From Coptis chinensis (Eukaryota > Streptophyta > Magnoliopsida > Ranunculales > Ranunculaceae), in the NCBI GenBank assembly GCA_015680905.1, contig JADFTS010000033.1:124001-188000 (forward strand): a DNA stretch of 64,000 bases. The letters run 5' to 3'. The notes under the pieces were generated by a model. The model searched no databases and was not told the origin of the DNA. It was given only the letters and a program-made list of their open reading frames with translations. The translations under genes were made by a program, and so were the position numbers. Shown here piece by piece: positions 23,678-35,857 of this stretch; positions within the stretch are counted from its first letter, which is position 1; every line of letters begins with the position of its first letter.

Positions 23678-24439
23678 GAAAACAGACAATAGTGAAGAGA
23701 ATCTGATGGACCAAATTAATGCTAATGTAGCCACTCAAAATATCTCACATGCTGTTGTCTGTACAAGTACTTAAAAAAGTTGCATTACTAGAAACAACTA
23801 ATAGCCGTTTCCGCTGATGTAATATATTAATCCCGCCAACTCTAATGGTAAAGTTTCTTGTAAGCAGCATAGGTTTTTACTTGATTTTTTCAATGTGGAT
23901 ATGATTGAGTGCAAAATTTTCATATGTGGTCATATCAAATATCGATCTTTTCAAATTTGATCGCTCACAGGTCCCAACCTTCTTCAACCAGTGCAAGGGT
24001 GTTGCTAATTTGCTGTTACGATAGATAATTACGATCCTCATTATGTTGTAAATCTAGTTTTTGTATTTATCGAGATAGAGATACATATAGCTTCCATGAA
24101 AAAGGTACCTAAATGAAATCGACGAAGCCATTCACAAGGTATATTAATAAATGCTAAATGATCCCGTGCCACCTACATACATCCTGTACAGCATATTAAG
24201 CAATTTTTACACCAATTAACGGAAACAGAAATATCAGAACTGCATAAATCTCATTAAAAATGTTTAACCAGTACAACCCCTGAAGGAACAATTCACAACA
24301 AACCAGTGTGATGCACTCGGTGAACTTCAACATTCATAGTATCTCTTAAACAGGTGATCTGTTTCTTGATTGCATTCCAGCCGCCCATTGTCCATTACAA
24401 TTCCAAATTTTAACCACCTACAGAAAATATCCATCCTTG
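23678..24439. other. Convergent 3' flanks
   Basis: This interval separates the 3' ends of the coiled-coil gene (plus) and the ZRSR-like gene (minus). It should hold both 3' UTRs. I see no further gene or repeat. Confidence 0.6.
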
Positions 24440-27400
24440 TCATTCTCCACTCTTGCGCCTTTTACGGTTTCGTTGGTCTTTCTGCAAATCGGTGCTACTT
24501 GAACGCTTTTGCATGTGGTGACCACCAGAATTACACAGTGATGGATCTTCTTTGTGCCCAATGTCTGATTCTCCTCTATAGTCTCCAGAAGAAAAACTCT
24601 CACTGTTGCGCTCATTGAGTGGTTTGTTATCTTTCTTATGACCACGACGAGATATACGCTTCTCATGATAGTGTTCACGATCCTGTCTAGAATGTAGATC
24701 CTCACCAGGGGATTCTCTCTCTTCACTCCACTTAATTGAGTGTGACCGGCTTGATCTGCTCCGAGATCTAGATCTGATTTCTCTGAAGCACACACCAGTG
24801 CTTTGCAAATGTGGCCTGTGCATCTTTTCACATGGTTCATTATATTCAGAACTATAACTCCTAGAATTATCTGTTTCACAAGGAACAGTTGTTCCACTTT
24901 CCCATCTATCGGAAGGATCTATGGTTTCAATGCTATCATGCGAATCGCATCTTCCACCATGCAAACGAGGGCTATTAGACTCCGAAATTTCTGATTTTTT
25001 ATGTTCTGCATGAATATCTTCTGCCTTTATCCGTCCAGTCACATAAACCCTTCTGCTTGAGTGAGTTCTCTTTTGTTTTCTGCCCAGGTCAGAGTAGTTT
25101 CTAGGGGAATCATGACAATGTAATTGATCTTTCCCTTCACAATCACTGCTACCATGTTTCTTTTTGACATTTCCGTGATAGTCAGAATGATCTCGCCCCT
25201 CATTACGGTGATGTGCTCTTGAGCGGCTATAGTATTTATCTCTGTCCTTGAAAGAATAATCACCAGAACCATGATCTCGAAATATACTTATTTCCTTGTA
25301 TCTATCAACACCCTCTGACTTTGAATTCTCTTCATATCGTTTACTCTCATCAGTAGAGCTTATCATCTTTCTACTGATAGCAGAACCCTCCTCCCTGTTT
25401 GAAGGAGTGCTCAGCAGATATCTGTTTCGATCAGAGTGACCTCCACTGGAAGTACTACTTAAGGAGTCAGAATCCTTAGATCTTGATCTTCTTGAGTGAC
25501 GCCTGCCACATACAAACCTCAAATTACTGCTAGTAAAGAGCAAAAACCCAATATTATGAATAACACAATGGCAGTTGTAAGAAAAGAAGATCCATTACAA
25601 CTACGCGCATACCTTTCATGATTTAGTCTAATCTTCTTGGAATCCCTTGGAAAACTCCAATGTTCTTGCCCCATGTGTTTGTCAGACCCAACTTCATCAG
25701 AAGGTCCAAACAAAGCAACCATTTTTTCCACCCAGTACCTGGGGGGAGGGTTATCCCAATCAGCCCATTCGTAGTCACCACAGGGATTTTGGAAGCAGTG
25801 GATAAAGTTGCAGGCCGTTCCACGAGAACAAGTCTGTTAAATAAGACAATAACAAGAAAAAAGTCATCACCAAGAACACCTTCACTCACAAGGAACAACA
25901 AATTGAAAAATATACAACAAGAGAAATAAAAAGAAATGAAGGAAGTAAAAAAGAAGAAAGGTCTTGCACTCTTCAGTGCAGGTTATCTCCAAATGTGTCC
26001 TGGCAAAGATGAGGCTACAAAACTTCATGGAGCTGGGCTTAACTAGATAGCTGGTTAGAAGCCCTAAAATTCAAAATATCCTTCAGGCAGTAAGATCCCA
26101 TTTTGCTCTTGGCTAGCCATCCGCCTGGTTTCATTAAGCTCAAATACTACGATTATATTAATTGAGCTGGTTTTGGTGTCATACTAAGGAACAATTGAAG
26201 ATACTTTGGAAGCTTATGCCTTAGGCCCCAAGTATTCATTCTCAGTCACAACTAACAAGTCCACCCTAAATGTTATGCACTGCAACTAGCGATATAATGC
26301 ATTGTAGGCTTGAGCCGGAAGGTAACCTGACACAACCCTTTTCTAGTACCATGGATAATAGAATTTGCATTTTATTTTATATAGGATATAGGGTCCTGCT
26401 GCCCCCCACAACTTACTTAAAAGAAAGAACCTCATGTGTCCAAAAGAGAGTATAACCAACATTATAGAGTTGAAGAAAATAAGCAAAACCTGGCAACAAA
26501 ACAAACTCAAAACCAGTGATAGAAAAAACAAATATAGAAATTATTCTTACCTTGAGTCTCGACTTCATGTACTCCCCACATATAGCGACCCTCCATCTGG
26601 TTACACCAACGAACTCGCATGTTATCTATAATCAGGTAAACACAAATCAAACCAAGATTAAAATATACACGTAATGAAAAACAATAAATAAGGTGAGGTA
26701 ATTTACTGAACGAGTGAAGTATGCAAATAACCCCACCCCCAATAATAAACAACAGAATAAAAATAAATAAATAAATAATAGAAACAGGCTTCTTGCAGAT
26801 GAAAGCAATAAAGCAAATGAAACTTACAATAAATGAATGAAGACACGATGGAAAACAGAAATTGCAATTGGGGCGTTTTTTGAGATATGGAGTAACAAGT
26901 ACTATAGTTATTATTTTCCTTTCACCTTCAATCATTCTCTCATTCTACCACCGCATTCTACTACTTGTAATACTATAATTTTATCATATTAATACACTAT
27001 ATTCATTCTCTCATTTTATCCATTGGGTGCTAAAGGACCAATATGCTATATTAGAATTATAGTGGACCTGGGTATCCAGTTTAGAACTATTCAAACATTA
27101 CCATACTAACTACACACACCGCCCCTGTGGACACTCTTGGAAACTAAAAATTGATTGCAACTCTATTTTCTTGTTCTAAAATTGACAAAATGATAAAACT
27201 GAGTTATATAAATTTTAAGCACGATAATGTTGTTGTTAAGCGTCTGCCAACCCCATGCAATATGGTCAAGGTGTATGCTTACCTCGTCTAACTTGTGCTA
27301 TGCCTCTATTTTTATTTTATTTTACTTTTAAAGTAATATAAAAAAATCACCCTACAAATAGTAACCGCCAACTACATTTCTAACAATGGGCAAGAATATT

Positions 27401-30400
27401 AATGACTCCCTTTCTTTTTATACCAAAGCAACAAGGGTCCTCATTTTTCCAATCGATGCATTGAAGTTTAACAACAAATTAACAAAGCATACTTTAACAA
27501 TCAACAAGGACTACATCACCAAATTGATATGAGGAAATACCTGTTTGCTAGCAAAATAGCGCCCATTTATAGCCCGATAAGCATGAATGGCTGATTCCAG
27601 AGACTTATAATGCACGTACACATTCCCACGCAAATGAAAGGAGCCATTTTTACATACCTGAAAAACGTAACTCCCTTTATAAATTATGAAATGAGACCCC
27701 AACCATCATTCATATAATTTCAAATTTAAATGAAACTGAAGAGGCGTCGAAAATTGAAGTTCACCAAGAAAACATTGGATCAGTTTGCTCATGAAAAAGT
27801 GTTTGCTTTTCTATTGTTAATATACTTAAAACAGACTTTCCCATATACCAAGCATTTCAACATTAGCCTTGTTCTAATGAATGGCCATGTGGGAAATGCT
27901 AACTATATCATTCATTATTTCTCTGGATTGTTCATGCTTATGTTGCAAAAGTTCTCTTTTTAGTACCCACACAATGTAAGTATTGCAACCAGTTCAATTA
28001 TGAAACACAATAATACAAGAGAATGCTACCTTGAAATTAAAAATCTCCCCAAACTTCAAGAATTCAGTATGTACATCCTCATAAAACTCTTCGTAACTGC
28101 GAGCAATCTCTTCATCTGTAGACTGAAAGGCAAATAAACCAAGACGACTAAACATAACTAAAACATTACCAACATCGAAAAATCAGTTGATCTGAATACA
28201 ATAACTTGCTACTGTGCACTGGCCAGCTATAGATCTTCTTGCAATCATATCATGAAAACATACAAATTGCGAACAATGCTACCACACAAACTTCTCAGAT
28301 TATTCACATGAATTCAAAAATGCATCAGGAGTTAATTTGTCTGTCTGCATTGACCTTCCTCATTTCTGCGTTAATAATTGTTCCGACTCCAAAGGTAAAA
28401 AATGTAAGGTCACAAGATGTGTGATGGTGGAGAAACAGCTTGGGGCGCTCAAGAAGAAAAGAAAAAAAGTCATGGGCTACATGGAAAATCCTGACTCCTA
28501 TCCATTAATGTGGGATCATCCTTGATTATCCATTGGAGAAATACTCCACGCCTAGCATTTGGAGAACAACTAATAGATAAACTCTAGGGTCAGCAAGTTT
28601 GTTATAACAAAATGATCATAACAAGATGACGCTGTTAAGGTGATAGGGGAAAGAAAAAGAAGCCAGAAATGAGAATATTTAGGAAAGCCTACACGTAGAC
28701 CCAATAGCAGCACTACACATGGACGCTGGTTCAGATAGTTACTTGAAATATCACCAAATCAGTGGAACATGAATATCCTAACCTGAAATTATATGTTTCT
28801 TTCCATTTTTATTACTTGAGATTGTATCTACTGCAATTAAAAACTAAGTACTTACAGGAGTCCTCGACATACTAATATTATGTAGCTAAAGTTATGGACT
28901 CGTGGCAATGATTAATGTGACCTTCTGGGGCAATTAGGCAAACAGTCAAAGAATGATTCTTCACTTAAAATGTTTGGCTTATCTTGAGCACATAATAATC
29001 ATTTCATCCACATCTCACAACTTAAGGCTTATCTACATCGCACACAATATCGCATAGCAATGTCTATCAACATCCACAATCAAGATACTGTCACCTGCGA
29101 ATTACAGATTCTGGAAATAATAGCCCACAACAGAAGAGGTCTTCAATCACTCCAGGAGAGAGACAGTTCCTCACAAACTATTAGTCGTTAAGGAAATAAG
29201 TCCAAAGCAAATAAAACCCAAGAAAGATCACAAAGAACAGAAACACCAAGAAAATATGTTCAACAAAGTTCTAAACAGACCTGACTCACAGATGCACAGT
29301 AGCCAAAAGCATACATAATAATCTTAAAATGCTAGGATAATATGTTCAACAAATTACATAGTGGATGTACTGCAGCACAAATTAGTAGCACGGAAGCACT
29401 TAAATAAAAAAAAAAATACGCTGAAAAAAAATATCTGAAAATAATAGTAACACGCAAGCTAATTTTATTACATGCATATAGGTGGTAGAATGACCACCTC
29501 TCAAGTTATAGATATTGATATAGATGTAGCACTGTAGGATAGGGCAGGATACAGAACGTTATAAAATGTCTTATTCCAATCCCAGAAGGCACCTTGAATC
29601 TCCATCCAATTGAACCTTGAGCAGACATTCTGCTGAACATCGAATAAAGGAACCGCAAAAGGATCTAAATAAATTAACAGTCCCGCATGCCACATAGCAT
29701 TTGGTATCAGTGTAGTCAAATAATATTAGTTTGTAGTCACGATGCTATAGCAAGATTTTGTAGTCAAATAATATAAATTATAACAAAACTGAAGAGAAAT
29801 ATCCAGGATACAACAACACTGAAACGCTATGTTACAGACCTCAAGCCCTTCATCTTGCTCCCAGGTAAGGCCAGGACCAGTGTACATGTTCTTGATAAGC
29901 AATGTGCACGATTTGTCTGGGTAAAAGTGAGCTCTGCTACACCGTACTCCGAAACGACAAGCTCCAGTTTTAATATGAAAAGGACAATGAGCTTTATCCT
30001 ACATAAAGCAAAATGAAGATACGTGTGGGACTATAATAGAACACAAGAAAAGATATTGGTTCACTATAAGAGCAAAGGGGAAGAAAATGATGACTAATAC
30101 CTGCTCCGTTCCAAAATTTGGTGTTTGCTGTGAAACACTTTCAAAAACCTGTTCAGCTGATACAGATGTATTCTTGTACGACGCATAAGCTTCAGACTGT
30201 GGAGGAAGAGGATTTGACGTGGGTCTATCTCCATTCTACTTAAGGGTATTAATATTAGAAAACCATGAAACAAGCCCACATAAAAGAAACAACAAATATA
30301 TAATCATCTTACCTCAATGCTAGTTTGTGTATTGGCACTTCCTTTGGGGACCCTGACTCTATTCTTCTTAACAATGATCTCGTTTCCTTCCCAAATGATT

Positions 30401-30888
30401 TCTGCAGGGCCTTCTTCAATGTATTCCCAGTCACCTTCTTCCTCCAACTCATTCTCATTATCAACCTGCAAATTTTCATAATAACAATGAAAAAAAATGC
30501 AATAATCCAAAAACAATCCTGACATCTATAATAGAGTATGAAAACGATAGAAAAAGACCTGTTCTTGATGGAAAATATTTCTTTGAGCTTCTTCTTCTTC
30601 ATGGGCTCTTTGGGCAACTCTTTCCAACCACAACCTCTCGCGTTCTTGAAATTCATTTCTCTGTATCTCCATCATCTCTTCCTCTTCCTTCTCTATCAAT
30701 AAAAGTTTCTGCTGCTCATCCTCGTCATTCAGTTTGGCTTCTTCTTCCTCTCGTTCCTTCAAAGCTGTCTCCTTTCTAATCTGTTTTCTTTTAAGCTTCT
30801 TAGCCAGTTTTCTCTTCTCTTTTCTACAACACCCCTCAAAGTTTTCCATCATCAAATCGCAAGCACCTTCAGCCAACAACGACGCCAT
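24440..30888 (-). CDS. U2AF35-related splicing factor (ZRSR2-like, At1g10320 type)
   Basis: Relatives recognise the 3' splice site, notably of U12-type introns. Nine exons: 30888-30559, 30465-30313, 30235-30101, 29998-29840, 28122-28030, 27657-27541, 26625-26551, 25833-25613, 25502-24440; joined 781 aa, in frame. In order: a Lys/Glu-rich helical N-terminus (to ~110); an acidic segment; zinc finger 1 (C-x8-C-x5-C-x3-H in [20 protein letters not shown], ~211); a U2AF-homology RRM (about 250-345, with [17 protein letters not shown]); zinc finger 2 (C-x10-C-x5-C-x3-[20 protein letters not shown], ~347); and a long RS-like tail (429-781, rich in Ser/Arg/Asp/His, containing RSRSRSRSS) ending [10 protein letters not shown]. 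The start is ATG 30886-30888 (MASLLAEG); an upstream in-frame ATG exists 15 bases earlier. The zinc finger 2 codons are split across an intron. The gene seems intact; location should be nuclear. Confidence 0.93.
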
Positions 30889-31411
30889 TATTCTCACACC
30901 CATGTACTGATAATAGATTTTATTATGATAAACCAAATTTGCGTAAATTGGGATTAGCGAAATAATGATAAACTAGGCAATATACCAATATCGTCGATAT
31001 ATGTTTATGGCCCTCAATTTCGATATATACCACCAATATATTGAAATAATTTCGATATATGTTCACCTCGTCTGTATCTACGTTACTTATCAGTTCCCTG
31101 TTTTATGTAACTACAACTAGTGATCGATGAACTTACCAAACGAAGACCCATCTGCATTTATTTTTGGTCTATTTATTTTTTGGAAAACTCCAAAATAATG
31201 GAAGAAGAGTTCTTACGTGAAACTGATTCATTAAATTTGTAGTCCAATTGAGAACATTCGACACTAGTGCATTAATCGAATGTAGCCGTCTTATATCAGG
31301 TTGGCCACAATATAGTTACCTTGATTTACGCTTATTTGATGAAGAGTTATTGTTTGAAACAAAGTTATATTCAGTGTGCGCACAACGTAAAAAATGGATG
31401 TGATTAGGCAC
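30889..31411. other. Upstream region of the ZRSR-like gene
   Basis: This is A+T-rich sequence with several CGATATAT(G/A) repeats (30990-31065). It should contain the ZRSR-like promoter. No gene is seen. Confidence 0.5.
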
Positions 31412-31414
31412 TTA

Positions 31415-31882
31415 GAGCATCTCTATGTTAAGACTTCAAATTGGAAATATTGTTCCAACTCTATATATTAAATTAGGTGACTGAATTCATAATTTGGCAA
31501 TTTGAATCTGACCAATTTCCGAATGTCGCCATGAGACTTTGACTATGAACAGAAATAATGTCAGAAGTTATTTTTTTTAACTTTTTCAATTTGGTGCGAG
31601 GCTGAGTTTTTTAATTTGGTGCAATGTCACCCTCTATCTCCATTCCACCAAAAACTAATGTTTGAGGATGGGGAGTACAATTGCATTTGCGACCACTAAT
31701 TGCTACTATTGCATTTTACACCACTACTAATGTAAAAAAAAAAGGAAAAATTTTTTTTAACTTTTTCAATTTGGTGCTAACTACTAATTGCGACCACCTA
31801 GAGTTGGTCGAAATTTGCGATCAGATTCTTCAAAAAATTTCTTCAAATTTGAAGAGAATACTACCACCACCTAGAAATGCTC
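31415..31882. mobile_element. MITE copy A of a GAGCATCTCTAGGTGG family, 468 bp
   Basis: TTA duplications flank it (31412-31414, 31883-31885). The left end is GAGCATCTCTATG and the reverse complement of the right end GAGCATTTCTAGGTGGTGGT, followed by TAGTATTCTCTTCAAATTTG. The same terminal block marks two other insertions in this window (33688-34111 and 61212-61525). Inside, a 20-base segment ending TTTTTCAATTTGGTGC is repeated (about 31578 and 31758). A further internal block is shared with 32004-32073. Confidence 0.7.
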
Positions 31883-32003
31883 TTAGTAGTTAGCACCATT
31901 GGATATATTGTGAACTTATAGATATGTGTTTGAATTCATAATAGCTAAACCTAACCAATTTCCGACATGAGATTTATGAATAGAAATATAGAATAGATTC
32001 TTA

Positions 32004-32073
32004 GGCTGAGTCCAATGGTGCATCACCTTCTATCTCTATTCCATAAAAAAACTGTGTTTTGAGGATGGGGAGT
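32004..32073. repeat. Repeat block shared with 31600-31676
   Basis: Both blocks run from GGCTGAGT through a TCTATCTC(C/T)ATTCCA core to GAGGATGGGGAGT with scattered differences. The copy at 32004 begins GGCTGAGTCCAATGG, the look of another MITE end, and TGTCCAATGGTTCC follows near 32080. Copy A at 31415-31882 therefore seems to contain or to have exchanged sequence with a neighbouring element. Confidence 0.6.
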
Positions 32074-32442
32074 CAATTTTGGTGTCCAATGGTTCCGACC
32101 ATTATATGGACCGTAATTTAAAAAAAAAAAATGTATTCCACAAAACCACCGCCACAAACCACTCCCACTTTTAAAAGGGCGGGTATGAAATTGAAAATTG
32201 CATTTCACGCCACTTCAAGTGGCGCCGACGAACCCATCCATCACAGTATCACACTACATATGAGCTTCCGAAACTTTGCATGAAATATAATATGGATTTT
32301 TGCACATTGATTTCGTGTTAACAATTCTTTTTTTTTTTTTTTTTTTTGATAATATGTTAACAATTCTGCTAGAAAAGAACAGAGAAACCAAAAAAAACAA
32401 GTCAAGCCTTATATTGCGGTACTTTATTGTTACATTTCCTTT

Positions 32443-33464
32443 TTATTTCTTGACATCACCATTATTATGAATGAAATCAATCACTTCCGTGATTAACATA
32501 GATGCTTCAGGCAATTCAGGAAAAATGTAAAAAGCATGAATGGCATTTGGATATTCAATCAAATGAACCTTTTTCCCAGCCCTCTTTAACCCTTCATAGT
32601 ATCTTTTCTGCCAATCTTGTAACGGATCAAATCCTCCAATAAAAACCAATGTAGCAGGAAACTTATCCAGTCCCGAAATATCGGTTGAATTAGGACCGAA
32701 TACATTCACTGCTTCGTGATCCCGATTCGCTCCTTCTGGAAGAAACACCTTCCAATGCCAATCTGATCTTTCAACAGAAACTAATGGAGCTCCTTTGAGT
32801 CGAATCTCTGACTCAGTTCTCTCTTCTCCACCAAAGAAGGGTTGAATTGCTATCAATCCGATTACTTTGAGCTCATTAAACTCGCCTGCTCCAGCTTCTG
32901 CGAACCTGCGTGCGACAAAATGCGCCAAGTTCCCACCAGCACTGTCTCCAGCTAAGAAACACCTTGATAAATCTGCATTTTCAGGAAAAGCTTCAAAAAT
33001 TTTTTCCTATCCATAAACTTGAGTGTATCAAAGCCGTCATCATATGCAGCTGGAAATTTATATTCAGGCGTGAGACGGTAGTTCACAGAGACGAAAATTG
33101 CAGGAGTTTTCCTAACAAACCGACGACAGACAGCGTTGTAAGCCTTTGAATCAGGAGATAGGAAAGAAAAGCCACCACCATGAAAGAAGAAAACCACTGG
33201 AAGCTTTGTGTCAGCTGGAACTTCAGTAGGTACATAGAGACGAAACCACAAGTTTCGTTCTTGATCTACCTTTATATCAGATACCTTAATGCCATTGCTT
33301 ATTTGATCAGTAACTTTGGCTGTGGCATCGAAGAATCCGAGGAGACGGCGGTTAATGGTACCATCAGAGCGACGTGAGAAGTCAGTAACGCTGCTAAGGA
33401 GAGCTAGTCCAATCTTTATCTTCCATGGCAGAACAGCGGATGTGGATTTCAACTTCTCAGTCAT
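32443..33464 (-). CDS. CXE18: Carboxylesterase, CXE18-like (alpha/beta hydrolase), with one frameshift
   Basis: Plant class-I carboxylesterases hydrolyse ester substrates; the physiological substrate of CXE18 types is not settled. The gene is intronless. The N-terminal part (33464 to about 33006) contains NRRLLGFFD, the oxyanion-hole motif [10 protein letters not shown] (His at ~95) and [20 protein letters not shown]. The homology then continues in another frame from about 32994 to 32443. That part holds the nucleophile elbow [18 protein letters not shown], the catalytic-Asp region GGFDPLQDW and the catalytic-His region [15 protein letters not shown]. All three catalytic residues are present across the halves. 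The break lies in an AAAAAATTTTT run (complement of 32995-33005) and corresponds to one missing base. As assembled, the first frame ends soon after, so the protein would lack Ser, Asp and His. It is either a very recent pseudogene or an assembly slip. Confidence 0.85.
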
Positions 33465-33687
33465 CTCTTCTAAATAAACACCAACTTGTTTTCTTTGCCG
33501 ATGAAAACTGATTGAACGTAAGCTGGTGCAGGACGATTTATTAATCGTGATTCCTGATAAGATAGTAATGATAGTCCATGTTCGTTGGTTGGGTATGGTG
33601 GGGTCATGCTTAATTGCTAACGTTGCCCATACATAAGACAGATTTTTAGGTAACCGATTTATTGACTAAATGCTGGTGCTGGTGTTG

Positions 33688-34111
33688 GAGCATCTCTAGG
33701 TAGGTGGTGGTAGTATTTTTAAATTTGAAGAGAAAATTTGAAGAAATTAGACGCAAATTTTAACTAACTCTAGGTGTTCGCAAATATCGGCTGCAAATTT
33801 AATTGTAGGGCCTATCACGCGTGCCATTAGTATTGTCGTTGAGGTTAAAAAAAGTGAAAAAAAATAAAAATCCACACGACAATCGGTGTGCTGGTCAAAG
33901 TAAAAAAAAAAAATGGGCTGACATTTGCAATGGCGTGCGACATTACTATTGTCGCTCCGCATTTGCATCCCAAATCTTAAATTTGTGAACAAAGATGCGG
34001 CTATACAAGTGATGCGACCAAATTTGTTTCCATCTAGAGTTGGATTTCCACGAAATTCCGAATTTTAGAAACAAATACTAAGAATTTGAAAGGTGATACT
34101 ACTATATGCTT
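33688..34111. mobile_element. MITE copy C of the GAGCATCTCTAGGTGG family, 424 bp
   Basis: The left end is GAGCATCTCTAGGTAGGTGG, then GGTAGTATTTTTAAATTTGAAG; the reverse complement of the right end is AAGCATATAGTAGTATCACC followed by TTTCAAATTCT. The right flank is TTA (34112-34114) and the left flank TTG, an imperfect match to the TTA duplication of copy A. The interior contains GTGCGACATTACTATTGTCG-like motifs also present in copy D. It lies ~220 bp upstream of the carboxylesterase start. Confidence 0.6.
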
Positions 34112-35790
34112 TTAGCTATTAGGTAGTTATTAGGTGAACCTTCTAACAAATGACGACAGTTTTCCACATCTAGATGGAATTTGCTGGTCTGGAAAAGTTT
34201 GGTGATAGGTGACAGGTGATGACATAGAATCAAATTTCATGAAGCTTCACAAATCTTAATGGAGTTTTCCACAATGGTACTATGGTATGTGGCGACATTT
34301 CAGTGAAAGTTCAACACAAGCCACTCTATAAAGAACTCCCATTCTTTAACATCCTGTATGAAATATTGAATTCTGTAGTTTGTAACTTTGTATCACGAAG
34401 AAGTGTGGGTCTCATAATCTGTCACCTCTAATTTATTCCGTACCTACTTTCTCTACAACAACCTAACAATATAATAGTGGAAATATATTTAATTAGATTT
34501 TAGTGAAAATTTGATTCCCCCACCCCCCACCCCCAAAAAAATAAATGAAATAGTCTTGACATTGGACTGATACTCATCCTTAATATTGTGAGAAAAATGA
34601 TAGTCGCGTGAAAAGGACAGTTTATACAAAAGAGCTATAGCATTTTTGTTATCATTTTCTTTCTAATAATGTTCGTACCTGGTGAGAAGCAAAAATCTAC
34701 ACTGAGAACTACAAAGTACAAACTAAGATTCTAATTGCATCTCCTCAATCTTTTGGAACCAGAAGCCAGATAGTTGCTCCTTGCAGTAAAGATGGATAGT
34801 TGCTCTAATAAATATTTGGATCTCGACTAAGAAAAAGACATGTATTTTTAGTAAGGGAATGCATCGACATGACAACTCACAAGCCAGTACTGTATTTTTT
34901 AGAGTCATAGATGATTTAATTTTAAGACCAGTTACAGCTAGGAGATGGGACAATCACTTCTCGTGTGATGGAATCAGCCCGATCAACATCCTACACTGTT
35001 TTGATGTTCGACTGCTTCATTTGTTAGTGTATCTCTTGCACTCTCCGTTAGTCGGTTGTCCTGGTCGTAGCTCAGTGAATATGTAAGCCTGCACAACTTT
35101 TGATGGATTCAAAATAATCCAATACCACATTTCTGTTATAGTGTTCAACCCATTCGGCCCAAGTTATCTAGCCCAAATTGCATGTGTGATGAGATTATTT
35201 AGCCCAAGTTATCTAGCCCAACTGCATAACTCTCATGAGGTTTTGATTCGTAGAGTCAATAATTAGGCGCCTATATTTTTGTAGGAGAAAAACACTAATA
35301 AGTTATTAATAAGGTACCTATCATGGTGCAAACAACACAACTATATTATATTTCATTAGATCCTAACGTGGTAGACATTCAGACACCGTAAGGCGATGTT
35401 GGTGTCCATATGAACAAGTGTATGGATTCTGTGTCGACAGCATATATGTCCATATAATGTGCAATCCCATGCCTAGATTTTATATTCTCACTACCGTATG
35501 CCTTCTCTGCTATTGAGGATATGGGCCTCAAATCCTCAAAATCTTCTTGAATAAAATTAGTGCAGAAAGATCCTCGACGTGGCTCTAATTCTATGGACTA
35601 CGAGCCCACGCCACCTGATACAAAGCTCATGGTGATCTTTTGGCCAATTATTAGGGAGTGATCCGAGAGAATATGCTGACGGTTCCCTTCTTTCCGTATC
35701 TTTTCATGTCCAGCAATGATAATCAATGTTTGTTTTACAATAATTATTATATTTTTTATTCGATAAACTTGTTTTACAATAATTAGCACT
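34112..35790. other. Intergenic DNA with a short doubled motif
   Basis: No gene is recognisable in this 1.7 kb. AGCCCAAGTTATCTAGCCCAA occurs in near-identical form twice, near 35157 and 35202. The last few hundred bases should include the promoter of the BPS1-like gene. Confidence 0.5.
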
Positions 35791-35798
35791 TATATAAA
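35791..35798 (+). promoter_or_regulatory. TATA box of the BPS1-like gene
   Basis: TATATAAA lies 60 bp upstream of the start codon at 35858, leaving room for a short leader of about 30 bp after a typical start site. Confidence 0.5.
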
Positions 35799-35857
35799 AG
35801 GCTTTTCAGTGTCTAGCGAATCCTCCATTATTTGCATGTGTTGCAAACCTCCCAACA

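Noticed and set aside
30889-30936. Upstream in-frame ATGs extending the ZRSR-like protein by up to 16 residues
   Set aside because: MASLLAEG fits the family start better and the extension is A+T-rich leader-like sequence; the upstream ATG 15 bases before cannot be strictly excluded.
34859-35086. 75-codon open frame between the carboxylesterase and BPS1-like genes
   Set aside because: No recognisable domain and no splice-supported extension on either side.
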